DNA from: Gracilaria gracilis
Taxonomy: Eukaryota > Rhodophyta > Florideophyceae > Gracilariales > Gracilariaceae
Direction: 5' to 3'
DNA length: 64,000 nt
Assembly: GCA_030374805.1 (NCBI GenBank)
Contig: JARGSG010000001.1
Location: 434,001 to 498,000 of the forward strand
The notes under the pieces were generated by a model, which made no database searches, was not told where the DNA came from, and worked only from the letters and a program-made list of their open reading frames with translations. Below, one piece after another: positions 47,300 to 58,201 of this stretch. The position numbers were made by a program, and so were the translations under genes. Each line of letters begins with the position of its first letter. Position 1 is the first letter of the stretch.

Positions 47300-49624
47300 G
47301 GCTGCAGATCGATACTAGAGTTCTCTAGGGACGGGGGTAGGGGGGCAGATGTAGTAGAAAGCAGGCAGAGGTTTGTCAAGTCTGTTTCTAATGAAGGCTG
47401 CAACAAATAGCGAACTGATGAAGTAGGTCAGCGAGGTTCTGAATAACAAATGCGCGGCAGCCATGACAATACTTTTGAGCGGTTCATTTGTACAGACTCT
47501 CATCGAACAACGTTGCCAAAAGAACCCAAAGGAGGAAGATGGAATATTGGTCAGGGGGTACATGATTCAATGTGACCGCAATCGTTGCTAAATGAATTGT
47601 TCTCACGTAATGAGCGCATTGACGTCTTGAGAACATGCTTTATTTCGCAGCCGTTCATGTTGAATCAAGAAAGGTTTGAGGTTCCTGACTGACTCAATTA
47701 CGTTTGACTCGTTCCAACTGAATGGAGAAACTGATGACTTTCGAGGATTAGACCCCCGTGTCTAGTAGGGAAAAAACAATCTCAAGATTCATGAATACAA
47801 AGGTAACTCATGATGGGTTACTCGAGGCAGAATGGTTTCCTGTTTCGGCAAGTCCCCTTGAATAATACTGTCCTTGCTGTGCATTCCATACCGTAGACAG
47901 GAGAAGACATGTAAGAGGGCTAAAGGGACAGCTAGCCCTCCTTCAAGGGTAGGACGCTAGCCCTCGATGCCTTTGGTAGTTTTCTCGTTTGTACGGTTGC
48001 AATAGTTTTCTCTCATTTTATGAGAACACACTACAACTTGATGCGGAACGCTTTTGTTGGAAGAAGCGTTCTCTCACTAGAAAGGCCAACATCTGTTTCA
48101 GGCCATCACGGAACAACATCAGCAGCTACTAAACCCCTTCGCTCATGAGGTGAAGGCAAGCATAATCTCCTAGATAAACTCCTTTTCGGGCATCTTAGCA
48201 CATAGTGTTCCACATCGTTTAAAACCCCAAGTCTGCAATCAGACAACATGCGTTGGCCCTTCAGATGGGATCCAAGCGGATGAAGAAACGGTGTGTGTTC
48301 AACATTGCATGTCTGTTCAAAGAAACGCTTTGTCACTACGAAGTAGGAACGCTCCCATTGTACACAAACCGACATTCCCTCAGGCCATTTTACTAGTGCT
48401 TTTTGCAACTGATGAGCTTCGACGATCCTGAGACAGTAAACAAAATCTGCTTGAGAAGGACATCGCAGAATATACTGGTCAACGTCGTTTAGTACTCCCG
48501 CCCGGCACCTGCATAGTACTTTCTTCCTGCAAAGCGCGTTCAAGCTCCGGTTCGAGGACAGTCAGTGACTGCAAGTTGCAGAGATACGAAAGGCCACGCC
48601 GCTGATGTCCGAATTGCCAAAAAGCTTTGAAAACATTCTCTTCGTTTGTGTCACGATTCATAGCGTGTCATGGAGCAGTGAACGGAGTTGGGCTTTTCAC
48701 AAACGTAAGGGCCATGAAACAAATGGGTTTCCAGCCTTCAGTGATGCGTATCTCAACGTGAAACTGAGTCGAGGAACAAATGTTAGAAGCACACGAGGAT
48801 CATCACGATGTTCCTTGAGTTTCCCCAAGTTTTTGTACAGACTGAGTGATATGTCAATCGGCTTTCAAACAAATTGATACGGTTTCGCCTGATGGCCGAT
48901 CGGCGCGAGTGCTAGCAGAACAGCTGAACCACACGAATGGTCGCGGGCTAACGCATATCATGTTCCATGTACACAAGTTTCGTACGGTGTATGGATGAAC
49001 TGGATGAACTACTTCAGATTCACATGGCTTGGCAAAAGTGATGAGATGTTGTCATCGCAATTGAACGATATGCGCAGTACTATTCGCAAGTCATGAGCGC
49101 AATATGGTTACGAGAGACCCCGAGAGAACGCAATAAAATCCGAAGTGAATCTAGGCTTTCACTTCGTAATCACGGTCGCCCTGGACAGTTCAGATAGAGA
49201 GACTCAGGGGTTTGCATTGAACAACGTGCTTGCCTTCCTTCAATCGAACCGCACACTTTCATCAGCCAGAACCGAGGCCCTTCCGCTGGTCGAACTTACG
49301 AAAGTGTTAAAGGGTCGCTGGCAACTTCGTTTCTTCACGTTTGCATTGTTCAGATTTCATTTACGTTTCCGCAATGCGTTCTGCTAAGTGGAAATGCATG
49401 TGCGGCCATGTCATTTCGATAAGTTCACCCCTTACTCGCGCAGGGGCCAAAATACTATTGAATCACGTCAAAGACTGGCACCATGGAACCGCTAAATCCC
49501 ATGTTGGATGGTTTAAAAAGCTGAACTAAGAGCCCGTCGCATTGGAAGGCGCTGCTTCTAGATGTTTATCAGAAGCCTTACGGGGTGGAACGTTCCCGTT
49601 GGGCCCGGTGCAAGCGCATCCGGA
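47300..49624. other. 2.3-kb spacer with diverged tandem duplication
   Basis: No convincing gene. A weak minus-strand frame at 48106-48543 shows internally repeated CR.GVLNDV..Y.LRCP, caused by the DNA duplication noted separately. It starts without signal or domain and is best read as a gene relic. GCTAGCCCTC occurs twice near 47930-47965. Confidence 0.45.
48060..48540. repeat. Old tandem duplication, period about 270-280 bp
   Basis: Two segments align: TCAGGCCA at 48098 and 48380, and TCGTTTA at 48215 and 48485. The two copies are strongly diverged with small gaps. On the minus strand both translate to similar CR..VLNDV peptides, which suggests a decayed repeat-containing gene. Confidence 0.5.
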
Positions 49625-51133
49625 TTAAGACCACGAAGGAATATCAGCTTCATGGTTTGCCCTAAAGCAAGAATTGAAGGCCCATAAAGCCGAATAGACT
49701 TCTTTCCAACTTTCTTTTGATTCCGACTGTTCCAGAGCTTTTGCCTCCTTCCATCTTTGAATGAACATAGCTAAAGACCGGAATGTTGTTCCGATGGAGA
49801 AGTATTTCTTTAGATTTTCCAAGGTATCCCACTCTGTCCACTGTTCCAGGAAAGGATCTTCTTCAATCCCACCAAACTCACCCACAAACGGATGAGAAAC
49901 ATACCCTTCACACCAGTCGAAGAACATGAAATTATCAGATTTAGCAGATTTGTATATATTTGTCACGTACAGATCATTGTGCGTCACAGTTGAAGGCAGA
50001 CCCGAATCCATGAGGGTCTGCAACTCTCTCTTGAACCGATCAACATTAGCACAGAAGAAATCAAGCTCTTCCTTCACGTCCGTGTCACAATCTGCAAGAT
50101 CGGTGACAATGAAGAGCTCTCTATTACTACACACATAATCTATGTGTTCCTTCATGCTTTCCGGGCGACAGTCTAGGAAGCCAGCTGCAATAAGCTCTTC
50201 GTCTCTCCCGATCGTAGTCTGCTGAAGCTTGGCGTAGTCCACTGACAGTTTGTCCTTTTCCGTTGTCGTAAGATCCCAAACGTCTAGTATCTCTCCATAA
50301 TCACTGGTGACCAATGTATGGCGCTCCAAGTCTACCTCCACTGGCTTTGCCACGAATCTAGGTGCAATATCAGATAGGATCTTGGTATAGGAAGCGTCAT
50401 CCGCCCAAGGCGGCGTACACTTCAAGAAAAAGCGCCCTTTGTTTGTAGTTGCTTCTAGCAGAGCGCCGTAGATTGATGATCTCCTGTGGATAATCGGCTC
50501 ATCAAGGTTGGCTTCACACTTCTGGACCATAACGCTTTCCATCCAAGCTGTTGCCTCAGCATACCACTGAGGACGTTGCCACAACACTCGACCGTTTGGC
50601 TGCGAATTGCTTAGAACTCCCGCTAGCTCGGAACGAATTGCCATGGCTGCATCTTCGAAAAGATGGAAAACGAGAGCATCATGCACTGATACGCAGCTGT
50701 ATGGGGCATGAAACTCAACTAAGTCAGAGTTGAATTCCATCATCACCACTGTCTTCTCTATATGCATCTCTTCCCGTGCTCGCAAAACCGCTTTCTGCGC
50801 TTTCCAGCATTGACGCAAAAAAGAAAGCGTCACAGCATGTTCTAAAACGTTTTTGACAAGTCCGATCACGTACATGGGCTCAACGCTGGATTCATATGAG
50901 TCAAAAGGGATTAGAGTCCCAGGGAGGATCCATCGTTCGCCTTCCCGTTGTAGCAGAACTTTCTTGTGGGAGTAATCAACAATGAGAGCTTGAATTTCAT
51001 GTTTAAGAACTTCGCCAGATGTGCACATAGACCATGACCAATCGCTTCTTGGTATTGACGCAGAATGTTCACGGACTGGATCGGATCGACCACGGGCCTC
51101 GATTTGTAAATCTGAAGTTGATTTCAGCGACAT
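49625..51133 (-). CDS. APH-type phosphotransferase with Nudix-like N-terminal domain
   Basis: 502 residues from ATG 51133. The C-terminal half is an aminoglycoside/choline-kinase-like fold: GRFFLKCTPP (Lys at 238), catalytic loop THNDLYVTN (D387, N392), then FMFFDWCEGYVSHPF, the metal-binding Asp segment (D406). The N-terminal 40-170 reads EIQALIVDYSHKKVLLQREGERWILPG, which resembles the start of Nudix hydrolases. The Glu-rich Nudix box does not follow, so that module may be non-catalytic. The substrate is unknown: small alcohols, sugars, antibiotics and amines are all possible for this superfamily. It stands alone between long spacers. Confidence 0.68.
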   Translation of the reverse strand: MSLKSTSDLQIEARGRSDPVREHSASIPRSDWSWSMCTSGEVLKHEIQALIVDYSHKKVLLQREGERWILPGTLIPFDSYESSVEPMYVIGLVKNVLEHAVTLSFLRQCWKAQKAVLRAREEMHIEKTVVMMEFNSDLVEFHAPYSCVSVHDALVFHLFEDAAMAIRSELAGVLSNSQPNGRVLWQRPQWYAEATAWMESVMVQKCEANLDEPIIHRRSSIYGALLEATTNKGRFFLKCTPPWADDASYTKILSDIAPRFVAKPVEVDLERHTLVTSDYGEILDVWDLTTTEKDKLSVDYAKLQQTTIGRDEELIAAGFLDCRPESMKEHIDYVCSNRELFIVTDLADCDTDVKEELDFFCANVDRFKRELQTLMDSGLPSTVTHNDLYVTNIYKSAKSDNFMFFDWCEGYVSHPFVGEFGGIEEDPFLEQWTEWDTLENLKKYFSIGTTFRSLAMFIQRWKEAKALEQSESKESWKEVYSALWAFNSCFRANHEADIPSWS

Positions 51134-51947
51134 TTTGTCCAAGTTCAAAGATAAGGAACGAATTCTGAAGGTGAGAATCGTCGCGAAGGCATATAGCGGT
51201 CTGGGCCTAAAGCCTTATACTTCTACCGCAAAAAGAAAAAAACGTTACTATTTGGAGGGATGACATCACCTACCCTTCTGAGACATAGATTGCGCTAAGG
51301 CAGCTTGCAACGAGGTTTACGAGAATGCGATCATGTGTGAAGGCAGAATATTGAAGTCTTTGAAGTTGACCAGGGCCTGAGTGATATCGGCTCGTACAGT
51401 CTCGGGTGCATGGCCACTTGTAAGAAACCCAACACACAAGCTGCGAGCCAAAGTCAAGTTTGCCAAGTTCTGAGCTCTGAATAGTGTGTAGCGTTAATCC
51501 TTGTAAAGCAATGTAGATAAACGAACGAACGAGTGGCTTTATTGATGATTCTAGCTCTAGATCAACCGTTGGTAACGTTAACGTTCAACTTGTGATGTTT
51601 GGCCCTCTTTGCGCCCTTCGGCCCATTCCCCCTGGAATCCAGAGGTGACCCAATCCATTTCTGTTTCATATTTCACATATGAAAGGTAAAGATCACGAAA
51701 CAAGAATCTGCCTTTGTTTTGCTCCAGCTGAAAATTGATTTGGATATGTTGGAAGGCTGAATTCCCCTCAACAAGTGGGACCGCTATCCTCTACAGGACG
51801 TCGATAATATACGCTAGTTCGTGTATCTTGCTTGAGCTTCGGTTTTCATCTTGAACATTTTCGCACTCAAATCAACTCTGATACTGCTCGAGAATCTGGT
51901 ATCATCTTTTCATTCTGCGTAGTGAGTAATTCATACAAAGCTTCATC
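51134..51947. other. Divergent promoter region, APH-type gene / PSMB2
   Basis: 814 bp, AT-rich in parts (51230-51260, 51650-51700). No coding or repeat signal recognised. Confidence 0.4.
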
Positions 51948-52712
51948 ATGGAGTCTGTCATAGCTCTTGAAGGCGATGGCTATGTAATGATCGCTGCGGA
52001 TGTATCCAATGCACGATCAATCGTCATTATGAAAGATGATGTGGATAAGATCCGTGCCCTTGATGATCAGAAGTTGTTCGCTGCGGTTGGAATTCCAGGG
52101 GATGTGTCAAAGTTCTGCGAGCACATTCAGAAAGACGTTCAACTATATAACATGCGGTCCGGTATCACTATGTCCACGGCAGCCATGGCGAACTATACTC
52201 GTGGAGAGCTTGCCAGGTTTCTAAGGTACGTTTTTCTTTGTTGCTACGGAGGAAGACGACGCACAAATAGCATGTCTTGTACCATGAGCTAACCAATGTT
52301 TGATGCAATTTATAGACGTTCACCATTTCAATGTAATATCCTCATGGGTGGCTATGATGCACCCCCCAATGGCCAAGGAGCGTCGTTGTATTCCTGTGAC
52401 TACTTAGGAACTCTAGTGAAGCTCAAGTTCGCTGCGGAAGGATATGCTCAGTATTTCGTTCTTTCCACATTGGACCGTTATTGGAAGAAGAACTTAAGCA
52501 TGGACGAAGGATTAGCAGTCATAAAGAAGTGTATTGCAGAGATTCAAAAGCGCCTCGTTATCAGCCAACCTCGGTTTTCTATCAAAGTGGTTAGCAAGGA
52601 TGGCGTAACTGTTTTGGATGCTGCAGATAGCACTACCCCTGGGAAAAAGACTGATGTTATGGTTACAGAAACTCCGATTCAGGCGGCCCCAGCACAAAAG
52701 GCAACAGCATAA
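51948..52712 (+). CDS. PSMB2: Proteasome subunit beta type-2 (beta-4), two exons
   Basis: Non-catalytic beta subunit of the 20S proteasome core. Exons 51948-52225 and 52316-52712 are separated by a 90-bp intron (GTACGT..TATAG, with CTAAC branch-like sequence), phase 2, after FLR. The product is 224 residues. It begins MESVIALEGDGYVMIAAD without the N-terminal Thr of active beta subunits, as expected for beta-4. The second exon carries FQCNILMGGYD and YLGTLVKLKFAAEGYAQYF, typical of this family. The short Thr/Ala-rich C-terminal tail is unremarkable. Convergent with the EGF-RING gene, 277 bp apart. Confidence 0.95.
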
Positions 52713-52989
52713 AGAAGCCTAATAAACCCTACCTTTGCCCATAGATACAACAGCTGACTGCAAAATCCCGAAAAGAACCAAGGCTGCGAAGGGAGTGTTC
52801 CTCTTCTCTTTAATACCGACGGGTATTGGCACGATATTAGAATGGAATTAGTTCGCTGAGATGCTGCGTGAAAGATGTTCTAGTAGTGCAATGTATGTAC
52901 AAGGGATAAATGAAAAGGCGAGACCCAGCTTTGTAATGATTGTCGGGGCGAAGCGTTCCCTTGTGGCCGTAGAGTAGGGTTCGTTGAAG

Positions 52990-54720
52990 CTAAAGGGCTT
53001 CTGGTCCGAACCGTCGATTATTATCTTGTTCTTCGTGAAATAGGGCCAGCTCCGCGTCATCATCCACAGTGTTCACTCTTCCCCTCATGGCAGTTAATCT
53101 GGAAGACGTCCATGTGGACGCGGAACGCAGCAACCCCATAATAACACGCACTGTCCTTCGCCTCAAGGAACCACGTACCATCTCTCCATGTATTCGGGCA
53201 GGTTTTCGACATCTTGGGCATGTGGCGTTTGTTAGAAGCCATTGATCCAGACAACTCGAGTGATACGAGTGGCCGCATGCTAATCTCCTAAGATACTCGC
53301 CTTCTTCAAAGCTGCAGAGACATACTGAGCAACATACGTCGCCAGTGGCACCCAAGGCGGCCGTCTCACTCTTTGTGAAGACGAATGCAGGAAACATGGC
53401 GTTCACTTCTGCTTCGGAAAGTTTATCGGGTTGCGGTGAATATTCCTCCAGCTGACGGTTTGCAACACCGAAAAACTGTTGCCGAAATATACTGGCCCAG
53501 ACAGAAACACATACCACCATTGTCAGTAGTATCAACATGCTCAACAACAATGGCAACAATAAGAAGTTCAATCCTACTTCCCACTGCTGCTGCGAACGTG
53601 TAGGTGGACATTGTCTTTCCCCATCTCTGGGAAACCGTTTCTTACACGGATACGCATCCACCATCACTCGCACACTTGAGTGTGCAGACACGAGTCCAAT
53701 GTTTGACAACTGTGAATGGCCTCGAGAAAGCCAAAGCGTTCTATGCATGTTGTAGACGCCGATGTACAATACTTCGCCTGCTTTCATGTCGGATCTGACG
53801 ATTGTCTGCATTCGCTGTCTTGAAAGAACACCATTGGTGTCAGAAAACTCGCGATCGAATAACGATGGCAGTGGTGTGCCTCTATCAAGTCGACCTCCGT
53901 TCTCCCCAAGACGCTTTGCAAAAAGAATTGGCTGTGAAGCAATGAGACTGGCTGAATAACTGCTAATCTGCATTACCACGGCGACGCTCCCGTTCTGAGG
54001 AACAACGTAACTGAAGTACATCATGTGTTCACTGGGTACGTCGAACGGTGTCGCGGGTAACGGATTAACTTCGCTTTGGCAGTATCGCCCACCATACCCC
54101 TTCTGACATTGGCATTCGTTTTCAACGCATGTTCCTTTTCCTGAGCATTCTTCATTACCGGGACCGAAAGGACATACATTATTCGACGGCGCATGGAGCG
54201 AAATGCGGACAGTGGCATTCAAGTTCCTTCTGACGGTTGAGTTATGATTTAGAATTCGCACGTAGAGCTTCTTCTCAAAGTTCGGTAAAACGATGTAATG
54301 ATAACTGCGCCTTGTCCAAGCAGCTTCAAAGTCACCGAAGAGGGCATTTCGTTTATACGGACGAGTCCCCGGTGGAGCGTCAATAAAACTGGAAAGCAAT
54401 AGGACATCCGGTTGAAGTTCAAAGTACTCGCCGGGGTCATACCAAGCTTCGACAAGCAAAATGGAAGTGGCGCTGTTGTTGGGAGGCTGCAACGCGAAGC
54501 TAAGCGAATAACCCGGTGGTACAAGGGTTCTAAGCGACGTACGTGATGCCGAAGAAACCGCAATGGTGCCAAGCTGCAACGGAGGCAAAACATTAATTGG
54601 GAAAGGGTTATGCGCGAGTGTGGAAGGCGTTGCTATGAAAACGAGCAGAAAGAGCGGCAACCGACGCGTTACTTCGCGCAGTAACGAACGGCGCGACGCA
54701 GGAGCGGCAGCTGTGGACAT
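52990..54720 (-). CDS. EGF-like, single-pass membrane RING-H2 protein (second copy)
   Basis: 576 residues, single exon, ATG 54720. A signal anchor or signal peptide (LPLFLLVFIATPSTLA, about 21-36) follows a basic N-terminus. The ectodomain has an EGF-like module (C183-C214: CSGKGTCVENECQCQKGYGGRYC) and many N-glycosylation sites. A TM helix (384-407) leads to KLSEAEVNAMFPAFVF and a RING-H2 (CCSVCLC.. to CPRC, 464-504) with DQWLLTNATCPRCR. The basic C-terminal tail has about 70 residues. This is the same design as the gene at 29333-31325 and its probable paralogue; here the RING is not split by an intron. Probably a membrane-bound E3 ubiquitin ligase. Confidence 0.87.
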   Translation of the reverse strand: MSTAAAPASRRSLLREVTRRLPLFLLVFIATPSTLAHNPFPINVLPPLQLGTIAVSSASRTSLRTLVPPGYSLSFALQPPNNSATSILLVEAWYDPGEYFELQPDVLLLSSFIDAPPGTRPYKRNALFGDFEAAWTRRSYHYIVLPNFEKKLYVRILNHNSTVRRNLNATVRISLHAPSNNVCPFGPGNEECSGKGTCVENECQCQKGYGGRYCQSEVNPLPATPFDVPSEHMMYFSYVVPQNGSVAVVMQISSYSASLIASQPILFAKRLGENGGRLDRGTPLPSLFDREFSDTNGVLSRQRMQTIVRSDMKAGEVLYIGVYNMHRTLWLSRGHSQLSNIGLVSAHSSVRVMVDAYPCKKRFPRDGERQCPPTRSQQQWEVGLNFLLLPLLLSMLILLTMVVCVSVWASIFRQQFFGVANRQLEEYSPQPDKLSEAEVNAMFPAFVFTKSETAALGATGDVCCSVCLCSFEEGEYLRRLACGHSYHSSCLDQWLLTNATCPRCRKPARIHGEMVRGSLRRRTVRVIMGLLRSASTWTSSRLTAMRGRVNTVDDDAELALFHEEQDNNRRFGPEAL

Positions 54721-55705
54721 GGAGACGGTGATGGCTCATCAGCGCCTTACCGGCAGGGTTGAGGGAGCAGAAGAACAGGCGGTGGCGCGAATGGGCGGAC
54801 GAAGTCCTCTCAGTCGCGCGTGAGGACGCGTTGGAGAAGTGTTGCGGCAAGAGCGTTGCTGGCTTCATACCCTTATCTTTTCCGTGCTGGCAATTTGAGA
54901 TGGCGCGCGTCCCACGCACGCACAGATATCTACACTGGCCTTGCACACGTGTTTCAGCCTTTGTGCTCTGCTATTTTTTTTCATGAATCCGCCATTTGCG
55001 CTCACGCACAGCCAGACTGCAGATTTTTTGCACTCAACGGACGAACGTGTACCGACGGTAAAGCTACCGTAAGATACCGTTGGTAAGGTTAGCGGAGATT
55101 AGTCTCTGCTCTCTTGTTCTTAGATTCCGTTCGTACCTCATCCCAAACCGCACTTCTTCCGGCTTGTTCCCACCCACAAGAAGCATTCTTCCGCTTCGGT
55201 TCGTAAAGGTACGATGGTAGAATTAGTTGGCCACCCAGAGAAAACGCCCTGAGTTTTCGGGGGGGAAAATTGCATAACATGCATCAGAATGATGCCTGGA
55301 TTTCCCAACGGTCGTCAGAACACAGAGTAAATGGCGGCGGATACCCAAGGCATTCTTAAATGATAGAGTTACCAGTGCAGCTGTTCTCGGAACACTCAAA
55401 CGGGACAGGTGACCTGACCTGACTCAGGTCTCATTACTGGTAGCTTTCTACCCTTTTAGAAAATGCACTAAGTTACTTCTGTTGAGAAAGGGGGAATGCT
55501 CTGCTAGAGCTTTAAAAAGAGACAACGTCATCGTGCTTCATGGTACTGTAACATCTCGTTCAGACGTGGACTTGATTCTCAATCCGTAAAGATACCTTCA
55601 TTTCTCTTTACCAACTCCCACGGTTTGAGGTTCGACATGGGAAAGCGCCAGGCAAAGTAGGGGATGATGCACTGCGAGATACTTATTTGATCAAACGTAG
55701 CAAAC
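54721..55705. other. Spacer between RFC1 and the second EGF-RING gene
   Basis: 985 bp without a gene. It contains the palindrome GACCTGACTCAGGTC (55416-55430) and clustered TACCG/GGTAA words at 55050-55095. It serves as 3' region of RFC1 and promoter of the EGF-RING gene. Confidence 0.45.
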
Positions 55706-58201
55706 TTACTTGCGACGCCCCCGTGCTTTCCCTTTCGGGGTGCCTTTGGTCCCTCGTGAACTACCGGTAGCCTTTCCGCGTCCGCGACCACCTCGAACTC
55801 CCTTGCTACTTCCAGTCCTAGAGGCGGGTTTGCTCTTTGCGCCTTTCTTTCCCTTCTTCGATTGTTTCTTGCTGAAATCCAGCACCAGGTCATCGTCTTC
55901 ACTTTCTTCCTGCTCATCACTTACTTCAAGTGCTAAGTCATCATCAACAACCGCAACGTCTTCACCTCCAGCGGGGATGGAGCTCCTTCTCGCAGAAGCA
56001 ACAGTATCGGCAGTCTTCACACCAACGCGGCAACCTGTTACGGTACTTCGCGCATGTGTGCCAGCATTATAAGCTCGGGTGAAAGCAGTCTTCACAGGAG
56101 TTCGAACGTTTTCCAAGGGGCTTCTCCCCTTAGCGTATACCCCGCACTCCAAGATATCAATCCAATCCGGGTCTCGTTGCATATAGTAACTGTCTAAACG
56201 CTCAGTTACCTCATCAATACCGGCCTCCCCAGAACGTATCAATGGCGTAGCAAGACACGCGGTAAGAGAAGGAATATAGTCTAGTCTGAAACTACGCGTG
56301 GACCCAGTACTAGTTTTCGCAGCTTTGATCTTCATCTCCAGTCCTTGAACGATTCGATTCCATTTGTTTCCTTTCGAGATGTTGCCCAAGAGAGAGGGGA
56401 ACATGATTTGGGCACCAATTCCACCAGCCAACAGTGTTCCTGGTCTCAATGAGGACAAGACGGCAGCTGTGGGCATGAGGTCCCATCTCTGCTGACCCCT
56501 GATAAGAGCGTTACATAGATCTCCTTCCGATATGCTCTCAGCCGCATCAGCTAGAGCTTCCAGTGACTGGTTGGCAGCCATGGTATGAGGATAATTCTCT
56601 TGTATGAACAACGGAATCAAGTCAGCATCGGTGAAATAACTATCAGTGCGCGCAATGAGGGAATTAGAAGAGCCATCAATCCCTGGTTGAAAGAAACTCT
56701 TAGCCAGTTCGAATATGGATTTCTGTATAACCGTCTTTCCTTCAACTTGAAGCCTATTCTTCACGTCTCCAAACGAGAGACTTGGAGAGTTTGTCCTCCA
56801 AGCTTGAAGGAGATTAATCATTTGTCTAATATCTCCGTTACAACCCTCCGCAAGCTTTGCTAAGGTTTGGTCTTGAATAACTCCGAACCCTTCCCTACGA
56901 ACTATATGTAGGAGACGAGGAGTAGTCTGTTTAGTCATCGGCTTTCGAAAGCGGATCTTGAAACAATTGTTAGCCAGCGAGCGCATATTGGACGATGAGT
57001 CATCGTTAGCGATACATATTATAGGAACTTTTGACTTCTTGATCAATCGGATTAACTCTTGCGAGCCGCCTCGATCACCTCCACTCATACCATCAACTTC
57101 ATCCATGATGAGTACCTGTCCATGCCGATAATGGCTCTTCTTCTTCTTCTTGTTAGAAACACTGAAATACTTGGACATGGTGTTGGCGACCATCACAGTC
57201 TCACCCAGCATCTGTACACCTCCCTTGTTTCGCACATCGGATGCATTGAACTCATGTGGTTCAAAACCAGCCTCCCGACAAACAATATGGGCGGCAGTGG
57301 TTTTCCCTATACCTGGAGGTCCAACGAGCAACGCAGCGGCATAGTCCGAATCTGATCGGTCCTTTAGTTTCTTTGAGTGTCCATCGGAGTACAAAAACTT
57401 CGACTTCCATATCGAAAGCCAATTGGAAAGATCCCTGATTGCTTTCTGATTCGCAACAAGTTCAGATTTACACGTCGGTTTATACTTGTCGACCCAGAGC
57501 TGAGCGGAGGATACTGACGGTTTAGCTTTCTCGGAATCGCCACTCTTTCGCGTGATCGACTTGGCAGTCCTCGTCTTGGACAGAGCTCTTGTGCTTGTGA
57601 CGGGCTCTTTAGTGACCGTCGCGTTTTCATCCAACGGCTTTTTCTTGATTGTACGCTTTGCATCAACCGGCTCTTTAGTGACCGTCGCGTTTTCATCCAA
57701 CGGCTTTTTCTTGATTGTACGCTTTGCATCAACCGGCTCTTTAACGAGATTCGTAGGTTGGTGATTCTGCTGAGATGCATGTGCCTGCCGGGGCTTACGC
57801 GGGCGCGACGCATTAATCATGGCAAACAATTCATCCTCATCAATCTTCGGTATGCCCTTTTCAGCGAGCTTGGTTAATTTGGAAGCTCCAGCTTCAGTGC
57901 CAACGATACCATGCGTGACTTTTCCACTGACGGCTGAAACAACACGTGCACCATACTCCTTACAGAGGTCGGCGCACTCTTCCCGAAGCAGAGAGTCGAG
58001 CACACCCGTAATAACAAATACCTTGCCGGCGAGGCAGTTGGGAGAACCGACAGGTAGGGGCTTGTTGCCGCGATTGGGGGGGTTATCGGTGCGTGGCTGC
58101 CAGCGCGCCTTCTTCTTCTGCGGTTCGGCGGCCGTGGATTGCGGACCGCCAAAGCCGGAGGAATTGCGCTTCTTAGTCTGAGTAGCGGGCTTTCTCGGCA
58201 T
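55706..58201 (-). CDS. RFC1: Replication factor C subunit 1
   Basis: Large subunit of the PCNA clamp loader, 831 residues from ATG 58201 (open frame upstream lacks ATG). A BRCT domain (about 54-128: LAGKVFVITGVL..) is followed by a linker with a duplicated 22-residue unit (about 153-197) and LWVDKYKP (about 235). The AAA+ module has Walker A GPPGIGKTT (294-302) and Walker B VLIMDEVDGM. The RFC1 C-terminal domain (SLEALADAAESISEGDLCN, DYIPSLTACLATPL) comes next, and the chain ends in a Lys/Arg/Gly-rich tail (KGVRGGRGRGKATGSSRG). It is somewhat shorter than animal RFC1. The stop overlaps a splice-donor-like GTAAGT, so a further 3' exon is conceivable but unsupported. Confidence 0.95.
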   Translation of the reverse strand: MPRKPATQTKKRNSSGFGGPQSTAAEPQKKKARWQPRTDNPPNRGNKPLPVGSPNCLAGKVFVITGVLDSLLREECADLCKEYGARVVSAVSGKVTHGIVGTEAGASKLTKLAEKGIPKIDEDELFAMINASRPRKPRQAHASQQNHQPTNLVKEPVDAKRTIKKKPLDENATVTKEPVDAKRTIKKKPLDENATVTKEPVTSTRALSKTRTAKSITRKSGDSEKAKPSVSSAQLWVDKYKPTCKSELVANQKAIRDLSNWLSIWKSKFLYSDGHSKKLKDRSDSDYAAALLVGPPGIGKTTAAHIVCREAGFEPHEFNASDVRNKGGVQMLGETVMVANTMSKYFSVSNKKKKKSHYRHGQVLIMDEVDGMSGGDRGGSQELIRLIKKSKVPIICIANDDSSSNMRSLANNCFKIRFRKPMTKQTTPRLLHIVRREGFGVIQDQTLAKLAEGCNGDIRQMINLLQAWRTNSPSLSFGDVKNRLQVEGKTVIQKSIFELAKSFFQPGIDGSSNSLIARTDSYFTDADLIPLFIQENYPHTMAANQSLEALADAAESISEGDLCNALIRGQQRWDLMPTAAVLSSLRPGTLLAGGIGAQIMFPSLLGNISKGNKWNRIVQGLEMKIKAAKTSTGSTRSFRLDYIPSLTACLATPLIRSGEAGIDEVTERLDSYYMQRDPDWIDILECGVYAKGRSPLENVRTPVKTAFTRAYNAGTHARSTVTGCRVGVKTADTVASARRSSIPAGGEDVAVVDDDLALEVSDEQEESEDDDLVLDFSKKQSKKGKKGAKSKPASRTGSSKGVRGGRGRGKATGSSRGTKGTPKGKARGRRK
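57605..57736 (-). repeat. Perfect 66-bp tandem duplication inside RFC1
   Basis: 57605-57670 and 57671-57736 are identical, giving two copies of a 22-residue KEPVDAKRTIKKKPL-type unit. Perfect identity shows a very recent in-frame duplication, or an assembly artefact. Confidence 0.95.

Noticed and set aside
55579-55705. Extra 3' exon of RFC1 via GTAAGT at the stop
   Set aside because: A donor-like and an acceptor-like site exist, but the added peptide has no family support and the stop follows a typical basic tail.
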